Source: Paenibacillus segetis
GTDB taxonomy: Bacteria; Bacillota; Bacilli; Paenibacillales; Paenibacillaceae
Reading direction: 5' to 3'
Length of the DNA: 64,000 nucleotides
Assembly (NCBI RefSeq): GCF_014639155.1
Contig: NZ_BMFT01000001.1
Coordinates: 2,170,001 to 2,234,000 of the forward strand
Part shown: piece by piece, positions 44,338 through 53,893 of the stretch
How the letters are laid out: each line of letters starts with the position of its first letter
Numbering within the stretch: the first letter of the stretch is position 1
Made by a program: the position numbers and the translations under genes
The notes under the pieces: generated by a model
What the model saw: only the letters and a program-made list of their open reading frames with translations
Databases searched by the model: none
Told to the model about the DNA's origin: nothing

Positions 44338-46331
44338 TCCTTTATCCTCCTTTTAGAAGTCTTTTTCGGAACTCTTATGGCTTGTACTTTATCTGTATTG
44401 TCATCCAACATGACATGCTTTCGGTTGTTCCTGGCTGTCTTTTTCCAGATCGTTATGCTTAAAGGCGGAAGCGACATAACCACACTTTGTAACTGATCAT
44501 GCCACGCTACTCGTTCACTGGGGATTCCATCATGCTGGACACGTCCCTCACCGCCAAAATCCTCATGATCACTATTGAAAATTTCCTTATAGAGTCCAAA
44601 TTTAGGGACACCTACACGGTAATTATATCTAGCTACAGGTAAGAAATTAATGATCACAAGTACCGTATCCGTTGCCTTTTTACCTTTACGTAAATAGCAA
44701 ATGACACTTTGCGAGGAGTCATGTGGGTTAATCCATTGATACCCTTCCATGTTGTGATCCAATTCCCATAACGCCCGCTCACTCAAATACAAATGATTTA
44801 AAGCAGCAGTGTAATTGGACATCTTCCGATGAGATTCATAATCATGTAAGAACCAGTCAAGCTCTCCTTGATCTCTCCACTCAATGAACTGACCAAATTC
44901 CCCGCCCATAAATAACAATTTTTTACCGGGTGAAGTCATTTGATAACCAAGCAACACCCGTAACCCTGCAAATTTTTCGCTATAATTACCGGGCATTTTA
45001 TCCAGTAATGATTTCTTACCGTGAACCACTTCATCATGTGACAAGGGAAGTGTAAAATTCTCTGAATAGGCATAACAAATTGGAAAAGTTAATAACTGAT
45101 GACTCTTTGGACGCTCTTCAAATGACTTCTCTATGTAATTCAACGTGTCATTCATCCAACCCATATTCCATTTGTAATTAAATCCTAACCCACCATCTTG
45201 TACTGATTTCGTGACACCCGGCCATGCGCTAGATTCTTCAGCCATCATTAATACATTAGGGTAATAGTGGAACACGACCTCATTTAGTTGACGTAAGAAT
45301 GAAATCGCCTCTATATTTTCTACTCCACCCTGTTCATTGAGTCGATATTGACCTTCCGACTTCTCGAAGTCCAATCGAATCATACTCGTTACGGCATCTA
45401 CGCGTAGGCCGTCAAAGTGATATAAATCCAGCCAATACAGAGCACTTGAAATTAAGAATGAGCGCACTTCCGGTTTCCCGAAATCAAAGCTGAGTGTACC
45501 CCAGCCAGGCTTTTCAGCTAATAATGGATCTCCATATTCATACAACGGAGTACCATCGAACATTCTAAGACCGTGGCTATCCTTCGTAAAGTGACCAGGC
45601 ACCCAATCGAGTAGCACCCCAAGGCCCTCTCCATGACAACGATCAACGAAATACATCAGATCCTGCGGCGAACCATAACGACTTGTGGGTGCAAAATACC
45701 CCGTCGTTTGATATCCCCAAGACAGATCATATGGATGCTCCGTTATCGGCATAATTTCAATATGTGTAAACCCCATCTTTTTAACATATGGGATAAGTTC
45801 ATCTGCCATTTCCAGGTAAGTAAACAAGCTACCGTCCGGTTTTCGTTTCCAAGTTCCAAAGTGGACTTCATAAATATTAATGGGCTTTTGATACGGATTA
45901 CGATTATTACGACGCCATTGATCATCACTCCACTTATAACCATCTAATGATTGAATGATGGAAGCCGTATCCGGTCTGACCTCAGCATGGAAAGCATATG
46001 GATCTGCTTTGAGCATGATTTCCCCGCCGGGCCCAGTGATTTCATACTTGTAAAATGTACCTTCCGTAAGTCCCGGAAAAAAGCGAGTCCAAATCCCCGA
46101 ATCGGGTATCTTATATAACAAATCGTTTTTTCCATGCCATGCATTAAAATCTGCTGCGAGTCCGACTTGCTGTGCATTTGGCGCCCAGACCGTAAATCTG
46201 ACACCTTCCGTACCATTTTCACTATCCAAATGGGCACCAAACGTGTGGTAGCTTCGGTATAACGTACCTTCATGAAACAAATAAATATCATTAGAAGTAA
46301 CGGGACTTGCTTGAATAAATTGCTTTGACAA
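44334..46331 (-). CDS. glgB: 1,4-alpha-glucan branching enzyme
   Basis: This GH13 branching enzyme (665 aa) makes alpha-1,6 links in glycogen. It has a CBM48 domain (WAPNAQQVGLAADFNAWHG, about residues 45-120) and catalytic regions DWVPGHF, DGLRVDAVTSM, MAEESSAWPG and PLSHDEVVHGKKSL. I prefer a TTG at 46331 as start: TAAAGTAGGTGAT lies just upstream and the protein then begins like Bacillus GlgB (QASPVTSNDIYLFHEG); a GTG ten codons earlier has no clear site. It is the first gene of glgB-glgA and is divergent from glgC. Confidence 0.94.
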   Translation of the reverse strand: MSKQFIQASPVTSNDIYLFHEGTLYRSYHTFGAHLDSENGTEGVRFTVWAPNAQQVGLAADFNAWHGKNDLLYKIPDSGIWTRFFPGLTEGTFYKYEITGPGGEIMLKADPYAFHAEVRPDTASIIQSLDGYKWSDDQWRRNNRNPYQKPINIYEVHFGTWKRKPDGSLFTYLEMADELIPYVKKMGFTHIEIMPITEHPYDLSWGYQTTGYFAPTSRYGSPQDLMYFVDRCHGEGLGVLLDWVPGHFTKDSHGLRMFDGTPLYEYGDPLLAEKPGWGTLSFDFGKPEVRSFLISSALYWLDLYHFDGLRVDAVTSMIRLDFEKSEGQYRLNEQGGVENIEAISFLRQLNEVVFHYYPNVLMMAEESSAWPGVTKSVQDGGLGFNYKWNMGWMNDTLNYIEKSFEERPKSHQLLTFPICYAYSENFTLPLSHDEVVHGKKSLLDKMPGNYSEKFAGLRVLLGYQMTSPGKKLLFMGGEFGQFIEWRDQGELDWFLHDYESHRKMSNYTAALNHLYLSERALWELDHNMEGYQWINPHDSSQSVICYLRKGKKATDTVLVIINFLPVARYNYRVGVPKFGLYKEIFNSDHEDFGGEGRVQHDGIPSERVAWHDQLQSVVMSLPPLSITIWKKTARNNRKHVMLDDNTDKVQAIRVPKKTSKRRIKE

Positions 46332-46476
46332 ATCATCACCTACTTTAGAATATAGTCCCACTTTCTATTTACCCAATACTTCCCTGCGTGAAAAAAGAAA
46401 TGTGTTTATGAAAAGTATATGTAATATTTTCTTTTCAATTTCCATATTTTTAGATTCAACGGCATTTTATTTTGTT

Positions 46477-46492
46477 TATGTAGTACTACATA
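46477..46492. promoter_or_regulatory. Perfect 16-bp palindrome ahead of glgC
   Basis: TATGTAGTACTACATA is a perfect palindrome without spacer, 28 bp upstream of the glgC start codon and 145 bp upstream of glgB. Its place, overlapping where the promoter should be, suggests an operator; the regulator is unknown. Confidence 0.55.
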
Positions 46493-46520
46493 GGCGAAAC
46501 CACACGGGAGGAATACAAAA

Positions 46521-47741
46521 ATGGATAAAAAAAGTTGCATTGCAATGCTATTAGCCGGAGGTGAAGGTCGCAGACTATCTCCGCTTACTTCCAAGCAAGC
46601 GAAACCAGCGGTACCTTTTGGTGGTCACTATCGAATCATTGACTTTCCTCTCAGTAATTGTGTAAATTCTGGGATCGACACCATCGGCGTACTTACTCAG
46701 TACGAAGCCGAATCTTTACACGAACATATAGGAAAAGGTGAAGCATGGAAACTTCCAGAGACCGGAAACAGCGGGATCTCCTTGTTACCATCTTATAATG
46801 TTGGGGTGACTGAATATTCGGGAACAGCAGATGCTATTTACAAAAATATGGAGTATATTGACTCACATGAACCAGAAAATGTGCTTATTCTATCCGGTGA
46901 TCACATTTATCACATGGATTATCGAGAAATGCTGGACTTCCATAATCACAGCAAGACGCGAGCGACTATTTCGGTTATGCCTGTTCCATGGGATGAAGCT
47001 CATCGTTTCGGTGTCATGTCTACAGACGAACATTACCGTATTACGGAATTCGCTGAGAAACCAGAGAAACCTGCCAGCAATTTAGCATCCATGGGAATTT
47101 ATTTATTTAATTGGAAATATTTGAAGGAACATTTGGTTGCTGATGCAGCAGATCCTAACTCAAGCCATGATTTTGGGAAAGATATCATTCCAAAAATGCT
47201 GTCAGGCGAGGACCGGCTTCACGCTTTTGAATTTAAAGGGTACTGGCGTGATGTCGGTACCATCCACAGCTTATGGGAAGCCCATATGGACCTGCTCAGC
47301 AATAACCAGGACTGGCAGCTCTTAAAAGAAGAATGGCCAATGTACACTAGGGAAGTTCGTACGAAGCCTAATTCATTTACGCCACCGGCATTACAAGTTA
47401 AAAGCTGCATGATTCATGATTCATGCACTTTTGATGGTGTAGCAGAACGCTCCGTTATTTTTAACGGTGCCGAAATTGGCCGAAACACTAAAATTAAAGA
47501 CAGTGTCATTATGCCTAATGCAAAAATTGGTCGAAATGTACTCATCGAGCGAGCGATTATTGGCGAAGGGGCCATAATTAAAGAAGGTGCTGTAATCAAA
47601 GGCAGTACCAGTGAAATCTCCGTCATCGGACCGTACGAAATGATTACTGCTAAACCAATACTTCGTCCCCAGCCTTCCCGTTTGCTCAAGGAAGTATACG
47701 ACAAAACGGCTCGTCTACGTGCCGAGGGTCTATCTTCTTAA
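46521..47741 (+). CDS. glgC: Glucose-1-phosphate adenylyltransferase
   Basis: This 406-aa enzyme makes ADP-glucose for glycogen synthase. The N-terminal nucleotidyltransferase shows [55 protein letters not shown] and EKPEKPASN; the C-terminal quarter is a left-handed beta helix ([41 protein letters not shown]). CGGGAGG precedes the ATG. It is transcribed away from glgB-glgA. The GlgD partner found in Bacillus is not in this window. Confidence 0.96.
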   Translation: MDKKSCIAMLLAGGEGRRLSPLTSKQAKPAVPFGGHYRIIDFPLSNCVNSGIDTIGVLTQYEAESLHEHIGKGEAWKLPETGNSGISLLPSYNVGVTEYSGTADAIYKNMEYIDSHEPENVLILSGDHIYHMDYREMLDFHNHSKTRATISVMPVPWDEAHRFGVMSTDEHYRITEFAEKPEKPASNLASMGIYLFNWKYLKEHLVADAADPNSSHDFGKDIIPKMLSGEDRLHAFEFKGYWRDVGTIHSLWEAHMDLLSNNQDWQLLKEEWPMYTREVRTKPNSFTPPALQVKSCMIHDSCTFDGVAERSVIFNGAEIGRNTKIKDSVIMPNAKIGRNVLIERAIIGEGAIIKEGAVIKGSTSEISVIGPYEMITAKPILRPQPSRLLKEVYDKTARLRAEGLSS

Positions 47742-47757
47742 GCACATTTGAACATCA

Positions 47758-47790
47758 AGAAGACCGTCCGGGCTATCCGGACGGTCTTTT
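47758..47790. terminator. Terminator between convergent glgC and acetyltransferase genes
   Basis: AAGACCGTCCGG pairs with CCGGACGGTCTT around 5 nt, with a T-run after it on the plus strand and a T-rich tail on the minus strand. It can close both the glgC transcript and the five-gene operon from the right. Confidence 0.88.
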
Positions 47791-47803
47791 ATTAGTGGAG
47801 TGA

Positions 47804-48349
47804 TTATAAACTTTCGAATATTACTGGGTTCAATTCATATAAATTAACTGGGCGGCCATTGGGATTTTGTCCAAGGCCCTTATGTTGGAACCCAAGCTTC
47901 TGATACAACAGGTTTACTTTTTCGTTCTTTGTCCAACAATCCAGACGCAAGCCTAGTCTACCGAGTGCTTTGGTTCGCTTAGCAGCCCAATGAATCATGA
48001 CACTGCCAAGTCCTTGTCCCTGGAAAGAAGATTTTACCGTGAGTCGATGTAAATAACTGTATCCTTCCACATGAAGAGAGCCCCAATAGTCCGGATCTTT
48101 CTCCTGCAATGTGAAAAAACCGATCGGTTCCTTTTCTTTTACAAGAAGATACAATTCACGAGAAGCATAATAAGAATCCACTTCTTCTACCGTAAATTGC
48201 TCCGGGTTCCATTGTGGAACGCCAACTGAGCCCATCCATACCGCCGCTTCAATTAACATTTGGCGTATCGTCTCTCGATCATCGGGCTTTGCAAGTACAA
48301 CTTCAAGATCCCCTAGAGGAGTAACGATAGTATCTAGCACTTCACTCAA
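47804..48349 (-). CDS. GNAT-family N-acetyltransferase
   Basis: This 181-aa protein has the acetyl-CoA-binding motif A, LTVKSSFQGQGLGSVMIHWAAKRTKALG (near residues 105-132), and motif B around LRLDCWTKNEKVNLLYQKLGF. The substrate is unknown. It starts at a TTG that overlaps the histidine kinase stop by 4 nt and follows AGGAGG at 7 nt, so it belongs to the five-gene operon. Confidence 0.9.
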   Translation of the reverse strand: MSEVLDTIVTPLGDLEVVLAKPDDRETIRQMLIEAAVWMGSVGVPQWNPEQFTVEEVDSYYASRELYLLVKEKEPIGFFTLQEKDPDYWGSLHVEGYSYLHRLTVKSSFQGQGLGSVMIHWAAKRTKALGRLGLRLDCWTKNEKVNLLYQKLGFQHKGLGQNPNGRPVNLYELNPVIFESL

Positions 48350-49842
48350 ATCAGATCCTCCTCTCCATCTTGTCTATTAATTTGTTCAGCATCCTGTGAA
48401 GTGTTATCTCCTTGCCCCGGCACATCATCAGCTTCTGTCAGTTCAAGTAGAGGCAACATTACAGACACTGTCGTCCCCACTCCAAGTTCACTGTTAATAT
48501 CCATCTGGCCATTATGAAGCTCGACCAATTGTTGACTAATCGCAAGCCCGAGACCCGTTCCTCCGCCTTGATGATTAACCTGGAAGAATCGATCCTTCAC
48601 TTTCTTTAAATGCTCTTCACTAATACCTATCCCACTATCAATGACTTCAACTAGGACTTGATGATTGTCTGTAATTCTGAGCACAAGTTCAATCCAACTA
48701 TTCTCATTCGAGAATTTAATGGCATTATCTACGATATTCAGGAAGACCTGCTTCAACCGATTACCGTCAGCAGTTACAAATACGGTTCGATTGGTTTTGT
48801 CATCTAGCTTCAACTGAATTTGTTTTTGTTCCGCTTTTGCCCATACATTAAGCATGATTTCCTGGAGAATTTCTTTCAGATTCACGCGAGTAATGACAAG
48901 TTTCATCTCATTCTGTTGCAACTTGGAGAAATCAAGAATTTCCTCTACCAAACCGATCAAACGGTCGGTCTCCTTAGCAATGATTCCAACCCCTATCTTT
49001 GTCTCCGCTGGATCAAAACCGCCGGATGTTAATGTCTCACTCCAGCCTTTAATACCTGTTAACGGCGTCCGAAGCTCATGTGAAATAGAGGAGATGAAAT
49101 CATCTTTAATCTGATTACTTCGTACGATTTCCTGTGCCATATAATTAAGTGTGGATGCTAGCTCTCCCAACTCATACTTGTAATTTCCTTTGATCCGCTT
49201 ATCAAACTTACCCCTAGCCATTTCAGCCGATACGGCCCTGATGTTGTTAATTGGCTTAACAATTGAATTGGCAAGCCCGATACTGAACAGGGTTACAAGC
49301 GCTAATACGGCACCCCCTATTCCAATTGAGAATATGGTAAGTGACATTAATTTTGAGTTCACTTCTTCTAGAGATGTGACATACCGAACAATATAACGGT
49401 TCTCACCTCTCACCTGAAGAGGCGTAGACACAGACATGACTAATTCACCAGTAGAGGCCTGTCGTCCGATCCATTTGCTACCCACCACACCAGCCATTGC
49501 CTGAGTAACATCGCTCGTCTGTATCGCCTTATCCGCTTGAAACTGTGTACTACTTGCTCGAACCTCGCCTTTATTATTAAGGATCATCAATTCCGTATTG
49601 CTCAGTTCAAAAGTACGTAGCATCTCCGTAAAATAGTTTGGATCTTTCTCAGCGTACAATCGTACGAATTTTTGAAAATAATCAGACGCCCAAGCCGAAT
49701 GATTCGATATATGGTTATATATTGTATCGTAATAATACGTTCGGATGACAACAGCGAAAATACCCTCCACCATAAGCAGCGTGACAAACACTACGATAAA
49801 ATAATGAAGAACGATTTGCCGTCCGATTCCTTTCTTAATCAT
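48346..49842 (-). CDS. Two-component sensor histidine kinase
   Basis: This 498-aa membrane kinase has TM1 near residues 10-32, an extracytoplasmic sensor region of about 135 residues, TM2 near 168-190, a HAMP domain (NSIVKPINNIRAVSAEMARG), HisKA with the phospho-acceptor His in FISSISHELRTPLTG, and HATPase with N-box NIVDNAIKFS, DSGIGISEEHLKKV and GGTGLGLAIS. Its ATG overlaps the regulator stop by 4 nt. The C-terminal 25 residues are polar and unstructured. The signal is unknown; the lipoprotein and ATPase genes in the same operon may supply it. Confidence 0.94.
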   Translation of the reverse strand: MIKKGIGRQIVLHYFIVVFVTLLMVEGIFAVVIRTYYYDTIYNHISNHSAWASDYFQKFVRLYAEKDPNYFTEMLRTFELSNTELMILNNKGEVRASSTQFQADKAIQTSDVTQAMAGVVGSKWIGRQASTGELVMSVSTPLQVRGENRYIVRYVTSLEEVNSKLMSLTIFSIGIGGAVLALVTLFSIGLANSIVKPINNIRAVSAEMARGKFDKRIKGNYKYELGELASTLNYMAQEIVRSNQIKDDFISSISHELRTPLTGIKGWSETLTSGGFDPAETKIGVGIIAKETDRLIGLVEEILDFSKLQQNEMKLVITRVNLKEILQEIMLNVWAKAEQKQIQLKLDDKTNRTVFVTADGNRLKQVFLNIVDNAIKFSNENSWIELVLRITDNHQVLVEVIDSGIGISEEHLKKVKDRFFQVNHQGGGTGLGLAISQQLVELHNGQMDINSELGVGTTVSVMLPLLELTEADDVPGQGDNTSQDAEQINRQDGEEDLI

Positions 49843-50537
49843 TGTCCTTCGCCCTTCCACTTGTAGCCATGCCCCCATACCGTTTGCAGGAAGGCCGGTT
49901 CGGAAGGGTTATTCTCAATCTTCTGCCGGAGTCTACGAATATTCACATCGACGATCTTGGGATCCCCCATATATTCTTTGCCCCACACATGATCGAGCAA
50001 TAGATCACGACTAAGTGGTGTATTCTCTTTCTCAAGGAAATATTGAATCAGAGAAAATTCCGTTGGCGTCAATTCGATAAGCTGTCCCAATTTCTTGAAC
50101 TGTTTTGAAATGAGATCTAAGGTGAATGGACCAGAAGTAAATGACACCTTCGCGCTACTCTCCCGATAAACGTTCACTCTCCGAAGCAGTGACTGAATCC
50201 GAGCAATCAGCTCTGTTGGGCTGAATGGCTTACTAATGTGATCATCAGCACCCACGGATAGTGCGTAAACTTTATCCTGTTCCTGCACCTTAGCAGTCAG
50301 GAAAATAATCCCGATCCGTTCATTGGTCTCCCGAATACTACGACATACTTCGAAACCGTCAATCCCCGGAACCATCACGTCCAACAAGGCAATGTCAATG
50401 TCGGGTACACTTTGTAGTTGACTTAACGCTTCATGCCCATTAGCTGCCTCCAACACTTCAAATCCGTTACGTTTTAAGTTAATGACGATAAAGCTGCGAA
50501 TTGATTCTTCATCTTCTAATATCAATACTTTGCTCAA
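49839..50537 (-). CDS. OmpR-family response regulator
   Basis: This 232-aa regulator has a receiver domain with the phospho-acceptor in ALLDVMVPGIDG (near residue 52) and Lys in SKPFSPTEL, and a winged-helix DNA-binding domain with TPTEFSLIQYFLE and VDVNIRRLRQKIE, ending WGHGYKW. The start is a TTG at 50537, 8 nt after AAAAGGAGG; codons further upstream lie in that site. It is cotranscribed with its kinase and preceded by the lipoprotein gene (30 nt). Confidence 0.94.
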   Translation of the reverse strand: MSKVLILEDEESIRSFIVINLKRNGFEVLEAANGHEALSQLQSVPDIDIALLDVMVPGIDGFEVCRSIRETNERIGIIFLTAKVQEQDKVYALSVGADDHISKPFSPTELIARIQSLLRRVNVYRESSAKVSFTSGPFTLDLISKQFKKLGQLIELTPTEFSLIQYFLEKENTPLSRDLLLDHVWGKEYMGDPKIVDVNIRRLRQKIENNPSEPAFLQTVWGHGYKWKGEGQ

Positions 50538-50567
50538 CAATAACTCCTCCTTTTCCAATATTAGCGA

Positions 50568-51842
50568 TTATCGCTTAATTTCTTTTTCACCTTTATTTAC
50601 TTTCAGATCGGTATGACTCAAGAACCCTATCACTTTATCCTTATCTCTGACGAGTAGCTCCCAATCAGATTTATAGCGTTCCCACTCGGATAAACTGAAG
50701 AAGCGGATTTCGGCGAGCGTCTCATTGTTGTCAATGCGAATGAACCTGAGGTACTCATTCTTGTCAGAATGCTCTGTATCAATCGTGACATTACCCCGCC
50801 ATTCGTTTGGAAAACTGAAATAGAATCTTCCGAGCAAGTCCATATATTGCTGCATAACAAACTTCAAGCCTTTTTCCTCATCCCATTGGTAATAGGAGAA
50901 CAACCAAGGAATTTCATCAAATGAGATGTACTCCCAGCCTTTAGGGATTTCTAAACGGCCAATTTCTAGAATACCATCGTCATTCACATCACCGCTCATG
51001 ATCGGATATGCCTTATACGTAAAATCCTGATCCAATAAATCCACTAGCTTGTTATCTTTCATGACAATAATATGAGAATAGGCATCATTCGTGCCAAGAG
51101 CAGCATCTAGAATGATTCCTCTTACTTTTGAGGTAACATTGCCATGAACCACGTTATAGTATTCGCTGATGTGGTCTTCGAGTTGTATTTGATCCAGTTC
51201 TTGAAAAGAATCACTATATTGATAAGTCGTAACCGTAGAATATTGCTCTTTTTTTAGCGTCACTACAGTAATATCAGGTGCTCCATCATTATTGAGATCA
51301 TCAATTACAAAGTGGTTGTATGGTAGGGACAGTAACTTTTCTACTGTTGATCCATTATAGCTATAAATGTTAAGGCCTTTTTGCAATTCACTGTCGCCAC
51401 TTGAAAATCCGGCAATGATATTAATATGACCGTCACCAGTCATATCCTTGAGATCAAACGACTCAAGCACTTGACCTTCTCCATCAAAATGTACTTTCGG
51501 TTCCCAAGTGTCACCCTGCTTCTCAAGAATCAAACCATGGATTCGCACGGTTTCTTCAGGGGTTTCATAGAACACAACAGCTTCCATGATTCCATCTTTA
51601 TTCAGATCCATTACCCGAATGGCACTGACATCACTTACATTTCGTGGCCTAACGAGTGGCGCACCTTTTAACTCTGCTTCAATGACACTTTTGAGACTCT
51701 CCTTCTCAGATGTCAATTCCGGCGTTTTCATGAGTGTTTTGGGATCGCTTATGAAGGTGCATCCACTTAAGAAAATTAGAAGTAGGCCACCTGCAATTAC
51801 TGGAATCCATCGTTGCAGAGCCCACCCAATGACTCTGCTCAT
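50568..51842 (-). CDS. FG-GAP/VCBS-like lipoprotein with calcium-loop repeats
   Basis: This 424-aa lipoprotein (lipobox LSGC, Cys 28) carries four DxNxDG-type loops typical of FG-GAP/VCBS propeller blades: DLNKDG near residue 79, DMTGDG near 133, DLNNDG near 182 and DVNDDG near 285. These usually bind Ca2+. No enzyme motif is seen. It starts in an ATGA overlap with the ATPase gene upstream and is followed by a two-component pair, so it may be the extracellular sensing or accessory part of that system. Confidence 0.87.
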   Translation of the reverse strand: MSRVIGWALQRWIPVIAGGLLLIFLSGCTFISDPKTLMKTPELTSEKESLKSVIEAELKGAPLVRPRNVSDVSAIRVMDLNKDGIMEAVVFYETPEETVRIHGLILEKQGDTWEPKVHFDGEGQVLESFDLKDMTGDGHINIIAGFSSGDSELQKGLNIYSYNGSTVEKLLSLPYNHFVIDDLNNDGAPDITVVTLKKEQYSTVTTYQYSDSFQELDQIQLEDHISEYYNVVHGNVTSKVRGIILDAALGTNDAYSHIIVMKDNKLVDLLDQDFTYKAYPIMSGDVNDDGILEIGRLEIPKGWEYISFDEIPWLFSYYQWDEEKGLKFVMQQYMDLLGRFYFSFPNEWRGNVTIDTEHSDKNEYLRFIRIDNNETLAEIRFFSLSEWERYKSDWELLVRDKDKVIGFLSHTDLKVNKGEKEIKR

Positions 51843-52579
51843 ACCAAATCGATTGACCGCTTCTCATCCATTGTCAGCCGTCTTCCCTTCACATCGAGGC
51901 GTAACTCCCCGTCAATTATTCCCCATATCCGTGTGCAGAACTTCTCAGCGAGCTCTATTGGAAGTGCTGCGATCACAATCTTATCTTGCTCTTTACACAA
52001 TGTTTTTAATGTATTTAAGACATGCTCCGCTGTCTTAGGATCAAGACCAATTACCGGCTCATCCGCCGCGATAAATCCCGCCCCATGCACTAGTGCACGG
52101 CAAATGGCAACACGTTGTTTCTCGCCACCACTGAGGTTACCAGCTTTTAGCTTCGCTTTATCAAGCAAACCGTATTTTTCTAGCTCATCCATAGCGCCCA
52201 TATAATCATCTGACCGAACCATACCAACGAGTCGACGTAATCTTGATACTTGACCCGCTTGTCCAATCAAGACGTTTTTGAGAGCCGTTTTATCAATGAT
52301 CAGCGACGGATTCTGTTCCAAATATGCACATTTGGAGCGGTATTTCTGAGGGCCACGTCCTCCACCCTTAATAACAGAATTTCCATCCCAAGTATATTCA
52401 CCGTTATCCCATTTTTCACGCAGGGCGAGACAGCGAAGTAATGTACTTTTACCGCTACCGCTAGGACCAACAATTCCGATCATTTCGCCAGCTTCAAATT
52501 GAGTAGTTATCCCCTTTAAAATATGTCTTTTATTTCCTTCATCAGTCAAAGATTTATGCAAGTTATTTACCTTAATCAT
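51839..52579 (-). CDS. PhnC-like ABC ATPase lacking the H-loop histidine
   Basis: This 246-aa protein resembles phosphonate importer ATPases. Walker [10 protein letters not shown] (38-46), Q-loop Gln (YLEQNPS, 89), signature LSGGEKQR (149-156) and Walker B with catalytic Glu (FIAADEP, Glu 174) are intact. In the H-loop the sequence reads IVIAALPIELAEKFCTRI, placing Leu 206 where PhnC has His. After the Walker B motif VIGLDP replaces the usual TSALDP. No permease gene lies in the operon or nearby, so it may serve sensing or regulation rather than transport. It overlaps the lipoprotein gene by 4 nt. Confidence 0.88.
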   Translation of the reverse strand: MIKVNNLHKSLTDEGNKRHILKGITTQFEAGEMIGIVGPSGSGKSTLLRCLALREKWDNGEYTWDGNSVIKGGGRGPQKYRSKCAYLEQNPSLIIDKTALKNVLIGQAGQVSRLRRLVGMVRSDDYMGAMDELEKYGLLDKAKLKAGNLSGGEKQRVAICRALVHGAGFIAADEPVIGLDPKTAEHVLNTLKTLCKEQDKIVIAALPIELAEKFCTRIWGIIDGELRLDVKGRRLTMDEKRSIDLV

Positions 52580-52665
52580 GTCCGATTCTCCTTTGATGTT
52601 TCCTCTATTATATATAGTGTATTGGAAATAGAACTGAAAATCTATTACACCGTCTTAATATTTGA

Positions 52666-53844
52666 TTAATTTTTGGTCAGTTTTGGCCGGAAAAGTATAC
52701 CAGAGGCCGTAAATACCAAATATGATGACCCTAGGATAATAAAAAGCAATGATGCGGAGCCCACATCCATGATCGCACCACCCAAGTTAGGCCCTACGAT
52801 ACTACCGAGATTAAAATGAAATGAGGCGATGACATTAGCTGCCGGTAATAAATTACGTGGTAAAATGTCCGCAGCATATGCGAGTCCTAGGGAGAAGAAT
52901 GATCCCACAAGACCACCAGCCCCCATAAATAGTAACGCAAGCCCCATAAAACTATTTCCACATAACGGAACAGCAAGAAACATAAGCCCTCCGCCTACTC
53001 CAGCAGACATGAGCACGATTTTTCTCCCATAACGATCACTGAGATAACCAAGGGGTAGCTGAAGAATAAGTCCCCCCACGCCAAAGAAAGGTAGCAACGT
53101 AGATATTTGTCCCGAACTTAGTCCAGTGCGAAGTCCATAAATCGGAAAATTAGTGTTCATCACAGCTTCCATATAACCGTACAATAATGAAGGCAACAGT
53201 GCAAACCAGGCAAGCCGATAAATAAGGGAATATTTTTGTTTCCCTGCTCCTTCAATAGGTTCTGCCTTTTCTGGACGAGTATCCGGCATTTGATTATAGA
53301 CAAGTAACGCCATCATCGCAGTTAGACAAGAAAGCAGAAAGAACGGTAACCATTCTCCATATGGAAGTAATCTAATCCCTAATGGACCAATGCTGAATCC
53401 TAGACCATAAGACATTCCATATATTGAAATATTTCTCCCCCGCTGACCCGGTGGGGAAATCAATAGCATCCATAGCTGTGAGGCAAAATGAATGGCGCTA
53501 TCCCCAGCCCCAACAAGTAATCGAAGTACTAACCAAAATTTTAAATCTGATATCAAGGGAAACGCAGGTAGAGCTATAATAACTAGTGCGAGCCCCCCTA
53601 ACAAAAGCTTCTTAAAGCCTGCTACACCAAGTAATCTCTCAGCTACTATCGACATGGCAAAGGAACCGATATACAATGCCGCAGCATGCATCCCATTAAC
53701 CGATGACGATATCCCTCTTTCCTCCATGAAGATAGATAATACCGGAAGCAATAAGCCTTGGCTAAGTCCTGAGATCACAATGACTAAAATGAGAATCATA
53801 GAAGGTGGAATAGAACGCTTAGGTATAGATTCTGTGGCTGTCAA
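52666..53844 (-). CDS. MFS transporter
   Basis: This 392-aa 12-helix transporter has the MFS motif A variant GYLSDRYGRKIVLM (near residue 265) in the second half. The first half contains ISIYGMSYGLGFSIGP near helix 5, seen in drug or metabolite exporters. The substrate is unknown. The start is TTG, 9 nt after CAGGAGG. It is divergent from the wHTH regulator at 54006 and lies 86 bp ahead of the ATPase operon on the same strand. A terminator-like hairpin lies in its leader. Confidence 0.87.
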   Translation of the reverse strand: MTATESIPKRSIPPSMILILVIVISGLSQGLLLPVLSIFMEERGISSSVNGMHAAALYIGSFAMSIVAERLLGVAGFKKLLLGGLALVIIALPAFPLISDLKFWLVLRLLVGAGDSAIHFASQLWMLLISPPGQRGRNISIYGMSYGLGFSIGPLGIRLLPYGEWLPFFLLSCLTAMMALLVYNQMPDTRPEKAEPIEGAGKQKYSLIYRLAWFALLPSLLYGYMEAVMNTNFPIYGLRTGLSSGQISTLLPFFGVGGLILQLPLGYLSDRYGRKIVLMSAGVGGGLMFLAVPLCGNSFMGLALLFMGAGGLVGSFFSLGLAYAADILPRNLLPAANVIASFHFNLGSIVGPNLGGAIMDVGSASLLFIILGSSYLVFTASGILFRPKLTKN

Positions 53845-53873
53845 TTATGTTGTCCTCCTGAAATGAAAGAAAA

Positions 53874-53893
53874 TCGTCAGGCAGAGCTGACGA
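53874..53893 (-). promoter_or_regulatory. Hairpin in the leader of the MFS gene
   Basis: TCGTCAG and CTGACGA pair perfectly around GCAGAG, with further A/T pairing outside. On the minus strand it is followed by TTTTCTTTC and then the ribosome site, as in an attenuator. Confidence 0.4.
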
